Shown: positions 8,743 through 19,093 of the stretch, in pieces
Layout: each line of letters begins with the position of its first letter
How positions within the stretch are numbered: position 1 is the first letter of the stretch
NCBI GenBank assembly: GCA_024220525.1
Contig: JAMYWO010000214.1
Span: forward strand, 21,953 to 42,603
Reading direction: 5' to 3'
Origin: Cochliopodium minus
Lineage: Eukaryota; Discosea; Himatismenida; Cochliopodiidae
DNA: 20,651 bases
The notes under the pieces: generated by a model
Database searches by the model: none
Told to the model about the DNA's origin: nothing
What the model saw: the letters and a program-made list of their open reading frames with translations, nothing else
Made by a program: the position numbers and the translations under genes

Positions 8743-9795
8743 ATGGAAATCGAACAAATTTCTTTATTTGAATCTTTAAAAACTGATACATTTTTCACTC
8801 AGATTGATTGTTCTAATATTGGAAAAGATTTTGGGGTTGAATATTTTTCTGATTCTTTAAAAAAAAATACATCCCTTACTTCAATAAATCTGTCAAATAA
8901 CAGAATGGGAGATAAAGGAGTAGAATATCTTTCTAATGTTTTAAATATTAATTCTTCAATAGCACATATTGATTTAGAAAATAATAAAATAGGGGATTGG
9001 GGAGTAAGACATCTTTCTGATTCACTCAAAACAAATTTTTCTTTGACATCCATCAATCTTTCAAATAATAAAATAGGAGAGGATGGAATGAAATTTCTTT
9101 GCAAATCTTTAAAAACAAATTCCTCTTTGACTGAACTCTATCTTAATCACAATTTTATCTGTGAAAGTGGAATGAAATTTTTGTCGGAAGCATTAAAACT
9201 AAATTCCTCTTTGATTTCTATTCATCTTTCTGATAATACAATAGGAGAGGAAGGAATGAAATTTCTTTGCAAATCTTTAAAAACAAATTCTTCTTTGACT
9301 TTTCTTGATGTTTCCAACAACGAAATAAGAGATAAAGGAATGGAATTTCTTTGCGAATCTTTAAAAACAAATTCCTCTTTGACTGAAGTCTTCGTTAACC
9401 TTAATGGAATAGGAGATTTGGGGGTCAAATATTTATCTGATACTTTAAAGATAAATTCTTCTTTAACATCTATTCATCTTTCTGATAACAAAATAGGAGA
9501 CAAGGGAGTGGAATATCTTTGTGAATCTTTAAAGGTAAACACATCCTTGCTTCAAATCAAAATTGAAAATAACGAAATGGGAGAAGAATCGATGGATTAT
9601 CTTAAGAGTTTTTTTATAAATTCAAATTTGTTTGAAAAAGAAGGAAGAGAAACCCAAGAAGATGTGGAGATACAAGAATTAAAGCTGATCATTCAAAATC
9701 AAAAACAAATGATTGAAAATCTCCAAAAAGAAAATGAAGACCTAAAACAAAAAAACAAACTAATACTTGAAAGAGCTGATCAGATTATTTTTTAA
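8743..9795 (+). CDS. RI-type leucine-rich-repeat protein with C-terminal coiled coil
   Basis: A single uninterrupted frame of 350 residues. The first ATG in frame is at 8743 (MEIEQISLFESL). The frame stays open upstream to 8698, but that stretch has no ATG. About nine ribonuclease-inhibitor-like LRR units of 28 residues follow the pattern L..SLK.NSSLT.I.LS.N.IGD.G...L. The last 50 residues are a predicted coiled coil (ELKLIIQNQKQMIENLQKENEDLKQKN). LRR horseshoes of this kind are protein-binding scaffolds, and the partner is unknown. DNA copies 168 nt apart (from 9073 and from 9241) are nearly identical, showing recent expansion by two-repeat blocks. It is the only confident multi-domain gene here without introns, and its codons are more AT-rich than those of the CLU or ligase genes. 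No signal peptide is seen, so it is likely cytosolic. Confidence 0.88.
   Translation: MEIEQISLFESLKTDTFFTQIDCSNIGKDFGVEYFSDSLKKNTSLTSINLSNNRMGDKGVEYLSNVLNINSSIAHIDLENNKIGDWGVRHLSDSLKTNFSLTSINLSNNKIGEDGMKFLCKSLKTNSSLTELYLNHNFICESGMKFLSEALKLNSSLISIHLSDNTIGEEGMKFLCKSLKTNSSLTFLDVSNNEIRDKGMEFLCESLKTNSSLTEVFVNLNGIGDLGVKYLSDTLKINSSLTSIHLSDNKIGDKGVEYLCESLKVNTSLLQIKIENNEMGEESMDYLKSFFINSNLFEKEGRETQEDVEIQELKLIIQNQKQMIENLQKENEDLKQKNKLILERADQIIF
9073..9300 (+). repeat. Recently duplicated two-LRR DNA block
   Basis: The sequence from 9073 (ATAGGAGAGGATGGAATG) recurs from 9241 with few changes over about 57 bases. The 168-nt spacing equals two 84-nt LRR units. A third related copy of the TCTTTAAAAACAAATTCC word occurs near 9358. 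Confidence 0.75.
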
Positions 9796-9930
9796 GTTTT
9801 TTTCCAAATTAAAAGTTTTTAATACTTAAAAAAATAGAAGTTATGTTGGTTAGAAATTATTTAGTTTCTGAAATAAATGGTAAGATTTGAAGAACCATTT
9901 ATTTTTGAATCATTTGAATCCACAAATTTT
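9796..9930. other. Convergent intergenic spacer
   Basis: These 135 bases lie between the LRR stop and the stop of the RCC1-containing gene on the opposite strand. The spacer must hold both polyadenylation regions. No clear signal separates from the AT background. Confidence 0.5.
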
Positions 9931-10784
9931 TTAATTTTCCACCAAACCAATGATAATGAACAAAACAGGTTTTGGTATTTTGAAAAGTATGTTGAAAAAA
10001 GAAATCTTTTTCAAACACAACACAAACACTTTAATTCTATCTTTGAATTCTTTTGGAAAGTATTTGTGTTCTACTGGAGACCAATCCTAATAAAGTGAAA
10101 TTAAAAAAAAATTATAAAATAATAATTATAAAAAAAAGATTTTTTTTTTGTACAAATAAAAGAAGATTGTTTTGAATCATTTTGATATCAAATTCAAGTC
10201 TAGAAGCAATGTTTCTGTTTATTGTATCTCCTATTCCTAATTGATAACTATCTGCATCTCCACAAACAAATATTTCTTTATTTCCTAACAATAAAAATTG
10301 ACAGAAATTTATTTTTATTTAAAACAATAAACAAAATAAAAATTAATAATTATAAAAAATAAATTTTTTTTACTGTTAACGAAAATAGAATGACTGTATC
10401 CAGTGGTAATGAAAGAAATGTTTTGAAGATTAGTTTTTGTAAAAGAAGAATAATCATTGTAATTTCCTAATCCTAGTTGTCCATATTGATTATGTCCACT
10501 CCCATAAACTTCTCCATCTCCTAAAATTGATATTTTTTTTATATTTTTTTATATTTTTTTATATTTTGATTTTTGTATTTTTTTTATTTTTTTTTTAATA
10601 TTTTTTTAATATTTTTTATTACTTGTTAAAATCAAAGTAAAATTTCCACCACAATGTACAGAAGAAATATTTGGAAAAGATTTTATTGTATGAATTGAAA
10701 ATGTATTATTGGTATTCTCAATTCCTAATTTCCCAAACTTATTATTTCCAAAGCATTTCAAGATTGTATTTCCTTTTTCTTCTC
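9931..10784 (-). CDS. RCC1-repeat C-terminal part of the RNA ligase fusion gene
   Basis: Four minus-strand exons, 10784-10623, 10520-10374, 10284-10154 and 10086-9931, join in phase and end in TAA. The first three each encode one RCC1-like unit of about 50 residues (CFGNNKFGKLGIEN, GSGHNQYGQLGLGN, CGDADSYQLGIGD). The first two also carry the partner strand (SSVHCGGNFTLIL, FITTGYSHSIFV). The last exon encodes a box starting DWSPVEHKYFPKEFKDRI and ending IPKPVLFIIIGLVEN, which resembles, from memory, a C-terminal element common in amoebal RCC1/BTB and ankyrin proteins. There is no in-frame ATG at the 5' side. The first exon begins after an AATAG acceptor in phase 1, so it must continue an upstream exon. 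Three repeats are too few for the usual seven-bladed propeller. The phase matches the donor of the inverted ligase exon at 11381. Confidence 0.8.
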
Positions 10785-10943
10785 CTATTTTTGGTTTTAA
10801 TTTATTTTTTATTTTTTATTTCAAATTTTTTCTTTTTTTTAAATTTTTATTTTTTATTATTTTTTTTTTCATTAATTTTGAATTTTCATTTTTTTTATTT
10901 GTTATTTTCATTTTTAAATTTTTTTTTGCATTTATTACTTTAG

Positions 10944-11381
10944 GAGGAAAGATTGATGACATCAAAGAATGGATGAAAAATATCAAAAGTGAAGAAAAAA
11001 TAGAGGGGTTTGTCATCCAATTCAACGATGGAAGAATGTACAAAGTCAAAACTGAATGGGTAAGAAAAATATTTTTTTAAAAGAAAACAATTTTAAAAAT
11101 TAAACTTAAAATATTAAAATTAAGATTAAAAATTAAAAAATTAAAATTAAATAAATATTCAAAACAAAAAATTTAAAAAAATTTAAAAAATTTAAAAAAT
11201 TTAAAAAAATTTAAAAAAAATATAAAAAAAATTGAATTGAATTTATTTTTTTGGTTTTAGTATTTTGAAAGAACCAGAAAGGATAAACAAGAATATTCTT
11301 TTAATTCAGAGAGAAACATTTGGAACATCATTTTGAAGCAGGAAATCGACGACGCTGCTCCATACATGGATACCAAACTAA
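10944..11381 (+). CDS. Inverted ligase exons carrying motifs IV and V
   Basis: Two plus-strand exons, 10944-11059 and 11261-11381, encode the second half of a T4 Rnl1-type nucleotidyltransferase. They contain motif IV (EGFVIQFNDG), motif V (KVKTEWYFERT) and the start of the C-terminal domain (NSERNIWNIILKQEIDDAAPY). They have no start codon and no confident stop. The first begins after a CTTTAG acceptor in phase 1 and the second ends at CTAA before GTAAAA in phase 1. The rest of the same ligase is on the minus strand immediately to the right (11438-12891). Its last exon ends AATGAAG in phase 1, an exact phase fit to the exon at 10944. These exons are therefore inverted relative to their own gene. 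Confidence 0.88.
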
Positions 11382-11437
11382 GTAAAAAAAAAAAAAATTA
11401 TTTTTAATTCATAAATGAAAAATAAAAAAATTTTTAC

Positions 11438-11796
11438 CTTCATTGTTCCACCTTTCGGCAACAAACACATTTTTGAAATTTTTTGCAGAATTTACAACTT
11501 CCTATATTTAAAATCAATTAATGTTTTTTTTTTTTGTTTTTTTTTTTATTTTTTTTAATTTTTTAAATTTATCATATTTTTTGTTTTTTTTTCTTACATT
11601 GTAAGGAATGTAGTTTCCAGAGACGTTCTCACGAATGGCCAACAACACCAAAAGATCGTTTTCATACTCCAACACAATTCTTGTTCTCAGAGAACACCAC
11701 TCAAAAAGAGGTGTACACCCTTAAGTTCAAAAATAAAAATAAAAAATTTGAAATAAAAAAAAAAAATAAAAAATAAAAAATTTGAAATAAAAAATG

Positions 11797-11827
<31 letters not shown>

Positions 11828-12891
11828 TAAAAATAAAAATTTTTAAACAAATTATCTTTTTTAAAATGAGAAAGAAAATACCTTTGTTGATCCATTCATC
11901 GCAGAAGTCGTAGATGGATTTACCTTTGTCTTCGTATTGGAGGAGATATCTTTCTTCAATGATTTTCTTGATGTTATTGTCTCCAGACTTTGAAGCGAAA
12001 ATTACATTTCCCTTTGTTTTCACTTTTATAATAAAATATAAATAAATAAATAAAATAAAAATAAAAATAAAAATAAAATAAAAAATTTGTAACCAAATGA
12101 ATAAAAAAAATTCTTTTAAAATATAAAATAGGATAAAATGTAAATTAAAAATTAAATACAAAATAATAAAAATAAAATAGAAATAAAATGTAAAGTAAAT
12201 ACAAGAAATAAATTGATATAAAATACTAAATTTAAAAAAAATAAAAACCTGGTGAAACTAATGTCCTTTATTGTTTGATTAGAATTGTTTAAAAAAAAAA
12301 AAAAAAGATTTTAGATTTATTTTTATTATTTCTTTTTTTACCCATCATATTTTGTAACGATGGTATGTGGTTGGGAAAGATCTATTTTTTCCTCTGCTGT
12401 CTCATCAGATTCTCCGATGTTGAAAAACTTGTGGAATCTTCTCGCAGCTACCAATCCTGTTTCTTTGAAAAAGATGATCCCTCTGCATTCTCTTTAAAAG
12501 AAATTTGAAAGGAAAATTTATATTTTGTTTATTTTATGAGTTAATAGCATATTAACTCATATTCTGATTGTATTATCAACCTTTTTTATAAGAGATAATT
12601 TTATTCTAGATATATAAGAAATAATATGAAGGAAAATTGATCAATTCTTATGAATATACATTATTTTGGCTTAGGAAGATTAATTGTTTTATACCTCTTT
12701 ATATGCCACAATCTCTTTGTTTTTTCATCTTTTGCCGTTTCTGGATCCGGGAAGGTCGATTTGTTGCAAAATCTGTAATTGATGTAGACGAGATCATCTA
12801 TCTCTGTTACCTTGAATTCTCTGCAATTCTTGATGCATTCCAACGCTTCTTCCAATTTGATATTCACTGCAAAAACTGAATTTGTCTCCAT
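11438..12891 (-). CDS. T4 Rnl1-type RNA ligase, N-terminal and catalytic part
   Basis: Six exons: 12891-12695, 12491-12342, 12265-12249 (17 nt), 12022-11882, 11719-11598 and 11501-11438. Seen in order are a short N-terminal region (METNSVFAVNIKLEEAL), the pre-motif ECRGIIFFKETG, and ARRFHKFFNIGE. Motif I follows as TKYDGTLVSP with the AMP-accepting Lys at residue 113 (Lys99 in T4 Rnl1). Then come TKGNVIFASKSG, motif III (TPLFEWCSLRTRIV) and LLVLLAIRENVSGNYIPY. This is the full Rnl1 order up to motif IIIa. Motifs IV and V are missing downstream on this strand and lie inverted at 10944-11381. Enzymes of this family join RNA ends by Lys-AMP, AppRNA and phosphodiester steps, and act in tRNA splicing or RNA repair. 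No kinase or cyclic phosphodiesterase domain is fused. The start is the only ATG ahead of the conserved region. Confidence 0.9.
12249..12265 (-). other. 17-nt micro-exon in ligase motif I
   Basis: The exon lies between an AATAAAG acceptor and a GTTTTT donor. With two bases from the exon before and one base into the exon after, it codes for GTLVSP, which completes motif I (KYDGTLVSP). Without it the frame breaks and the motif I strand is lost, so the exon is well supported despite its size. Confidence 0.75.
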
Positions 12892-13186
12892 TTTTTTTAT
12901 TTCATAATATTATTATTTGGATGAGATGATTTATTTGGTTTTGATTTGGAATTGATAAAAAATTGAGATTTAGTGCTAAAATATTCAATTTTAATAACCG
13001 TTATAAATATTTGATTGTTTTCCATGATATTGCATTTGAGATATGTTTATATCTATTAAAAATAGATAATGAAGATGAGTGTTTTTAATCATGTAATTAG
13101 AAAGGATATCAAAAATTTGAAAGAATGATAGGAAACAATTAATTTATTAAAAAAAAAAAAGTTAAAACAAAATTCTTTGAATTAAG
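12892..13186. promoter_or_regulatory. Divergent promoter region, RNA ligase and CLU genes
   Basis: These 295 bases separate the ligase ATG (12891, minus) from the CLU-gene ATG (13187, plus). The composition is mixed rather than repetitive, with patches such as TGGATGAGATGATTT near 12918. Both promoters must lie here. No recognised motif is identified. Confidence 0.5.
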
Positions 13187-14939
13187 ATGTATTTCAATGA
13201 TGATCTTGAATTGAGTGATTCAGATTCAAATGATAACCCCAATGAAATTGAGAAAAAGAAAGATTTTTCAAGATATCTCCATAAATCATCAGTGGGAGAT
13301 AATAGATACTCCCCATCTTCATTATCTAATGAAGGGAAGTATTTGGCTCAATCGAATTATAACAATGACGAAGATATATTTACCGAAAATAACACAAGTG
13401 AAAAGAATGTTGGGTATCAAAAGGATCAAGGGGATAATTATAATTATAATGAGGATGATAGCAATTATAATACAGATACAAATCAGGATCCATCCCATTA
13501 TACCAATTATAACGAAGATGAAGACGATAATTACGATCTCGATAAGATTAACTATGAATTTGGAACTGATGGAAAGAACACTGATGATGGGAACAATGAA
13601 TCCGCAAAGATAGATACTCCCTCTGGCAAAGAATCAGAGAAATATGAAAGAAATTGGATAGAGGATTTCTATTTCTCCAACTTATCTGATCAGAAGGATT
13701 CAGGGGAGAGTTATTATGAGAATATAAGCAAAGTGGGAACACAAGTAAATAATTTTTGCAAAGGAAAATATATTATATTATATTATAAAATTAATACTTT
13801 GAATTTTAATAGTTTGTTGAATGTGCTGAATACTATGGAAGGTATTGAATTCAAAAAAATTAAATTTTTTGAATTTATTTAATTTTGATTTGAAATAGAA
13901 TTATTATTAGTGAGAAGAATCTTCCGACAGAACAAAAAACAATCAAAGTAAAACAAAAAATTAAAAAATTAAAAGCAAAATTTTATAAAAATTTTTTTAA
14001 AAAAGCCAATCAACCTTGGTGGTGTTGCAGGAGGTTAAAAATTTTTTATTTAAAAAAAAAAAAAATGTGATTAATTTGATTTACATTGAAATAAATAGGA
14101 GAAAAATGTAAGAATTAGAAAAATATAAAAGTTAATCTTTCAAAATAACAAAAAAATTATAAACAAGTTTCTGTGCAAGGTTACAGTTAAAAAAAAAATA
14201 CATTTTTGAATAAAAACTAAAGTGTTAAAAAATAAAGGAATAATTTTCAAGGTATAAAAAACTTTAAAAAAAAACAATTATTTTATTTTATTTTTATTTT
14301 TATTTTTTAGTTTGCTGTTGATGTTCTGATTAGAGAAGAGCCTCAAATGTACTTGTACGGAGGTACAAAACCCTCAGACGAAAACAGTAGAAAAGCAGCA
14401 GGAATGGAATTGGTATGTTTAGAATCCATCTATTCTTCTCACGTGTATGGATTCTATCTTCCATTGATGGTTTGATATATTTTTTTTATTTTTATTTTTT
14501 TTATTGATTTAATTTATAATTTTCTTATTAAAGGCTCTTGTAGATTTCAAGGGATTTCGTTTGATTTGTATTACTAAGCTACCAATTAAAAAAGATACTA
14601 TAATATATGGAAGTTCAGACGGTAAATTTCAAATTAAAAATTTTATTTCATTATTTAATATATTTATTTTTTTATATTACATTTTTTTATTTCAATATTT
14701 ATTAATTTTTTATTTTTTATTACTAATTTTTTATTTTTTATTTCATATTTTTTTTTTCATATTTTTATTCAATTTTTTAAAGGTGGAGCAACAATTCATT
14801 GCAACCCATCTATTTCTGAAACTATGAAAAAGTTAGGGGAGAGATTAAATTTGAGGGAACATCAAGTGGGAAAAGACAAAGATTGCATCATTTACGGTCC
14901 TGGTGACATTGAAGGTAAAACAAATTCATTCAAAATAAA

Positions 14940-14970
<31 letters not shown>

Positions 14971-17900
14971 TAAAAATAAAAATAAAAATAAATAAAATTA
15001 AATAAAATTAAAATTAAAATTAAAATAAAATTATAAAAAATAAAAATTATTTATTTCCTTTTTTTTAAAAAAAGTGCATTTGGGAACTGATAATAACTAT
15101 TATCTCATTGATTTTGGTGTAAAATTTTTTCATTCAAATTATTTTTTTAATTCATTTTTTTTTTCAATAAAAATTTAGAGGGTCATGGTAATATATTTTT
15201 TAATTATTTCTCAAAAAATATTATTCGAATCAAAATTTCATTTTAAATAAAAAAGCCTCCTGAATCTCCATACGTGAACAAACAAGACAGAGATAAAAGG
15301 TACCAGAATCAAAATTTGTTCATTTATTTTTTTAAATTAATTTTTACTATTTTTTAAATATTTTCTTCAAATATTTTAAATCATTTTTGTTAATTTAATT
15401 TTTTCAAATTATTATTTACTATTTTTAAAATTATCTTCAAATATTTTTTTTGATTTTTTTTTTAAAATTTTTTTTTTGATTAAAATTTTTTATTCTAGAT
15501 CGATATTTTACAAATTTTTGAGACCAGAGTTTGTCAAATACTACGAAAAGAAGCTTTGCAGTGACACCTACTCCGTTTGGGACTCCAACGACCCTTATAA
15601 AAAAGAGCACCAAATAGATCTGAACAAAGCAACCTTGTATCTTTATCACCAAGTCATCCCTCACGTTTCTTTTTTGATAAATAAGAAGATGGATCAATAT
15701 ATCAACGAAAATTATCCTAAACAAGGAAACGTCATGTTCAAACATATCTTGCAAAATGTAATACATTTTTATTTTATTTGTTTATTAATGTTATTTCTGT
15801 TCATTTTTTATTTTTATTTATTTTTTTATATTTATTTTCATTAATTTTATTTGTTTTATTTTATTCATTTATTTTTATGTATTTTTTATTTTTTGTGTAT
15901 TTTTATTTTTTTTATTTTATTTTTAAATTTTTTTCTTTCATTTTTTTATATTTATTTTCATTTATTTTTATTTATTTCATTTTTTATTTTTTTTTTTAAT
16001 TGATTTTATTTGTTTATTTTCTTTTATTTATTTTCATTTATCTTAAAATTTTTAGGTGAGATTGTTTAACGTGTCAAGTATTCTTCATTCATCAGGGGTA
16101 AATGTGAGACATTTGGGAAAAGTAAGAAAGTTTATAAGTACAGAATACACTTGGTAAAAAATAAAAAAAAAACAAAAATAAATAAAAATAAATAAAAATA
16201 TTATTTTATTTTTTTAAAAAAAAAAATTAGTACAAGAGCTTATCTGTTAGAAAATGCTGTTGCAAGAGTTTTGAAGAACATTTTAAACAAAAGAATGAGA
16301 AAACTGATGACAGTGCTAAAAGTTCCATGCGATGAACCATTCCAAGAACTGATAGGTAAAAAATTAAAAATCAAAAATCAAATATGATAATTAAAAAAAA
16401 AATAAAAAAAAAATACTATTATAAAAATTTTAAAAATAAAAAGCTTTTTAAACAATTTTAATGTCAAACAGCTGGGATATTAAATATGTTGAGTTTGGGA
16501 CAAGATAAAGAGAAATTGATGAAGTTTTGGAACGTTTTGATGAAAAAAAAGTTGATAGAACAGTTCGGAGCGGAGATATTAGAAGATCCTTCCGAAAAAG
16601 AACTCTTGCTCGTCAAGGAAATCGAAAGGAAAGAAAACGAGCTGTCTAAAGAGTTGTCTAGCGAGTTTGAAAAGGAGATTAAGGAGGAGAAGAAGGATGA
16701 GAAGGAGAAGAAGGAGATGGAGAGGAAGGAGATGGAGAAGAAGAGGGAAATGGACAAGAAGGACAAGAAACATAAGAAAGATAAAGATATTCCTGAAGGT
16801 CAAGAAGGTATTTTTTATTAATATCCTATTAATTATTTTAAAATGTTTCATGATTATTTATGAATATTTATTTTTTATTTTTTATATTTTATTTCAAAAT
16901 TTTTATTAATATCTTATAATTATTTTAAAATATTTCAATTTTATTTTTATTTTTTATTTTTTTAGATTTTTAAGATTTTTTATTTCTATATTTATTAATC
17001 ATTTTTTAAATTTTTTGTTAATCATTTCGTCAATTTACTTTGATTTCATTAAATATTTTAAAAAAAAAAATCTGATTAAAAACTTATTGAATTTATTTTT
17101 ATCAAAGTTTTAATTTAATTTTTTTTTTTTCATTTTTTGTTTTCTATTTTATTGTAATCATTTTAATTTCATTTTAAATAATTAAAGGAAAAGAAAAAGA
17201 GAGCATTTTCAACATAATTAAAAAAACGGGGAGCAAGGTCGGAGACCAACTGAAGAGTAAGACGAAAACTCTGATCAACATGGGAAGAGAGTTCAAGCAA
17301 GACTTCAACGTGAACAACATCAACAAGAACGCCAAAAAAGAAATGAAAAAAACTTTTGAGAGAATGTCCATTGATATTCCTATCTTTGCTGAGATAAGAC
17401 TTCCTTTCGTGTTTGCAATGTTTTTGGTAAATAAATATTCATTTATTATTTTTTTAATTTATTTTTTATAATTTTACAATCTTTTTTTTGTTTTTTGTTT
17501 TTCATTTTTTATTTTCATTTTTATTCATATTTATTTTCATTTTTATTCATATTTATTTTATATTTTTAATTTTTTATTCTTATTTTTTTATTTTTTTATT
17601 TTTTATTTTTTATTTTTTATTTTTTATTCTTATTTGTTTATTTTTTTTATCAATTTTTCTATTATTATTTAAATACTTAATACATTTAAATATTTTTTTT
17701 ATTAATATTTTATTTAATTTTTATTTAAATATTTTTTTTATTAATATTTTTTATTTTAATACTAACTTTGATTATTTTTTGAAATTTAGGATATGACAGG
17801 AATAAAGGTTTTATTATTTATTTATTATCTCAATTTTTATCTTTTAAATTCTCCTTTAGTTGACAAACAATGCAATGAAAGTCTACACAAAAGACGACTT

Positions 17901-19023
17901 AAAAAACAGTTTTTCTTTTGGAGACGTAGAAAAGTTGAATGTACAAGTTAAACACTCTTACTACGTAGAACTTGCTTGTATTTATTTTTTCATTTTGTCT
18001 TTATTCATATTTTTTATTATTTTATTTTTTTATTTTTTTATTTTTTATTTTATTTTATATTTCCTATCTTTTTGTTTTATAATTTTTTATTTATTTTTGT
18101 ATTTTCTAATTTACTTTTTATTTTTATCTTTTATTTTTTATTTTTTATTTTATTCAATTAGCTGGTTTGAGAAGAATTTTCATCGCAAAAAAAGAGCAAG
18201 AAGAGTCACTAGCACTAAGAATTTATAAGAGGGCATTGCCTCACTTGGAAAAAGGAATATCCAGAGGAAGTTTAAATCCTTTGATGGGTTGTGCCTTTGC
18301 AGATGCACATACACTAATTGCAGGTAATTGAACAAAATTTTTTAGATTATTTTTAATAATTTATTTTTTAATAATTTATTTTTTTAAATTTTTTTATTTT
18401 AATAATTTATTTTTTTAAATTTTTAATATTTTAATTATTTTTTCAAAAATTTACTTTATTTTTTCTAGATATTTATGCAAACAGAAAGAATCTAGAAAAA
18501 GCATTGGAATATTATAAAAAAGCTGCAGAGATCTACAGGACTTTCGACAGTGAAAGATCAAACAGTTTAGAAGGTTTTTTCAAATAATTTGAAAATTTTG
18601 TATTAATTTTATTTTTTATTTTTATTTAATTTTAAATTTAATTTTTATTTTTAATCCATTTTTTAATTTACTTATTTATTTATTTTTAATTTATTTATTT
18701 ATTTATTTATTTATTTTTTATTTTTTATTTTTTATTTTTTATTTTTTTATTTTTTCATCTAAATTTATATTTTAATTTAATATTTATTTTTTTAAAAATT
18801 TTTTTTTTGATTAGCAAATGTTTGGGCTTTGTTAAAAAACAATAACGCGGTCTGTTTATACAAATACGTGAAAATGTTGGAACAACCTCTGAGGTTAGAC
18901 CACGGAATAACTGCGGGATTCGCTTTGGGGAGAGCCAAAAAGATGACAGACCAAAGAGACTATATCATTAAGAACAGAGTGGTTGATTTCAAAATTATTT
19001 TTAATGAGGCTCTTTTGTGGTAA
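13187..19023 (+). CDS. CLU-domain (CLUH/Clu1-like) protein with TPR-like C-terminus
   Basis: About 20 exons: 13187-13744, 13813-13841, 13899-13947, 14006-14033, 14311-14412, 14534-14621, 14783-14914, 15075-15118, 15179-15187, 15256-15299, 15499-15757, 16056-16153, 16231-16355, 16472-16807, 17188-17426, 17790-17807, 17860-17977, 18162-18323, 18469-18573 and 18815-19023, about 916 residues. Residues 1-186 are Asp/Asn/Glu-rich. About 200-365 is a CLU domain: NLGGVAGG, ALVDFKGFRLI, IIYGSSDGGATIH, RLNLREHQVG, HLGTDNNYYLIDFGRVMPP and FLRPEFVKYY, in CLUH order. A CLU-central part follows (GVNVRHLGKVRKF), then a Lys/Glu-rich helix (about 550-635) and TPR-like helices with RIYKRALPHLEKG and KALEYYKKAAEIY. 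CLUH binds mRNAs for mitochondrial proteins and controls mitochondrial distribution. This protein is shorter and lacks the usual N-terminus, so its role is only inferred. The junction 14033/14311 is out of phase, so a small exon is probably missed. Confidence 0.85.
15179..15187 (+). other. 9-nt micro-exon in the CLU gene
   Basis: The sequence AGGGTCATG sits between an ATTTAG acceptor and a GTAATA donor and is in phase 0 on both sides. It codes for Arg-Val-Met, giving DFGRVMPPESPY. The equivalent human CLUH segment reads DLMRVTPRDANY, so the conserved Arg-Val lies on this exon. Skipping it keeps the frame but removes the conserved residues. Confidence 0.7.
16808..17187 (+). other. Intron 14 of the CLU gene
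   Basis: This 380-nt intron is T-rich, from GTATTT to ATTAAAG. Only low-complexity T/A is visible. Confidence 0.75.
17427..17789 (+). other. Intron 15 of the CLU gene
   Basis: This 363-nt T-rich intron has TTTTTTATT-type repeats between a GTAAAT donor and a TTTAG acceptor. Nothing else is seen. Confidence 0.75.
17790..17807 (+). other. 18-nt micro-exon in the CLU gene
   Basis: GATATGACAGGAATAAAG lies between a GAAATTTAG acceptor and a GTTTTA donor, in phase 0, coding for DMTGIK. It bridges two well-supported exons. Being a multiple of three, it could be alternatively spliced. Confidence 0.55.
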
Positions 19024-19093
19024 ATTTATTTATTTTTGATTTTATTATTTATTTTTAATTTTTAGATTTTTTATTTTTTATTTTTTTATTTTT

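Noticed and set aside
9877-10098. Plus-strand 73-residue open frame
   Set aside because: The minus strand here carries the last exon of the RCC1-containing gene in correct phase with a proper acceptor. The plus frame is a mirror.
10784-10944. A separate RCC1 gene starting here
   Set aside because: No in-frame ATG exists before the first RCC1 exon on the minus strand, and it opens with an acceptor in phase 1. An independent start is not supported.
16667-16909. Plus-strand Arg-rich frame
   Set aside because: It is the shifted frame of the Lys/Glu-rich exon of the CLU gene.
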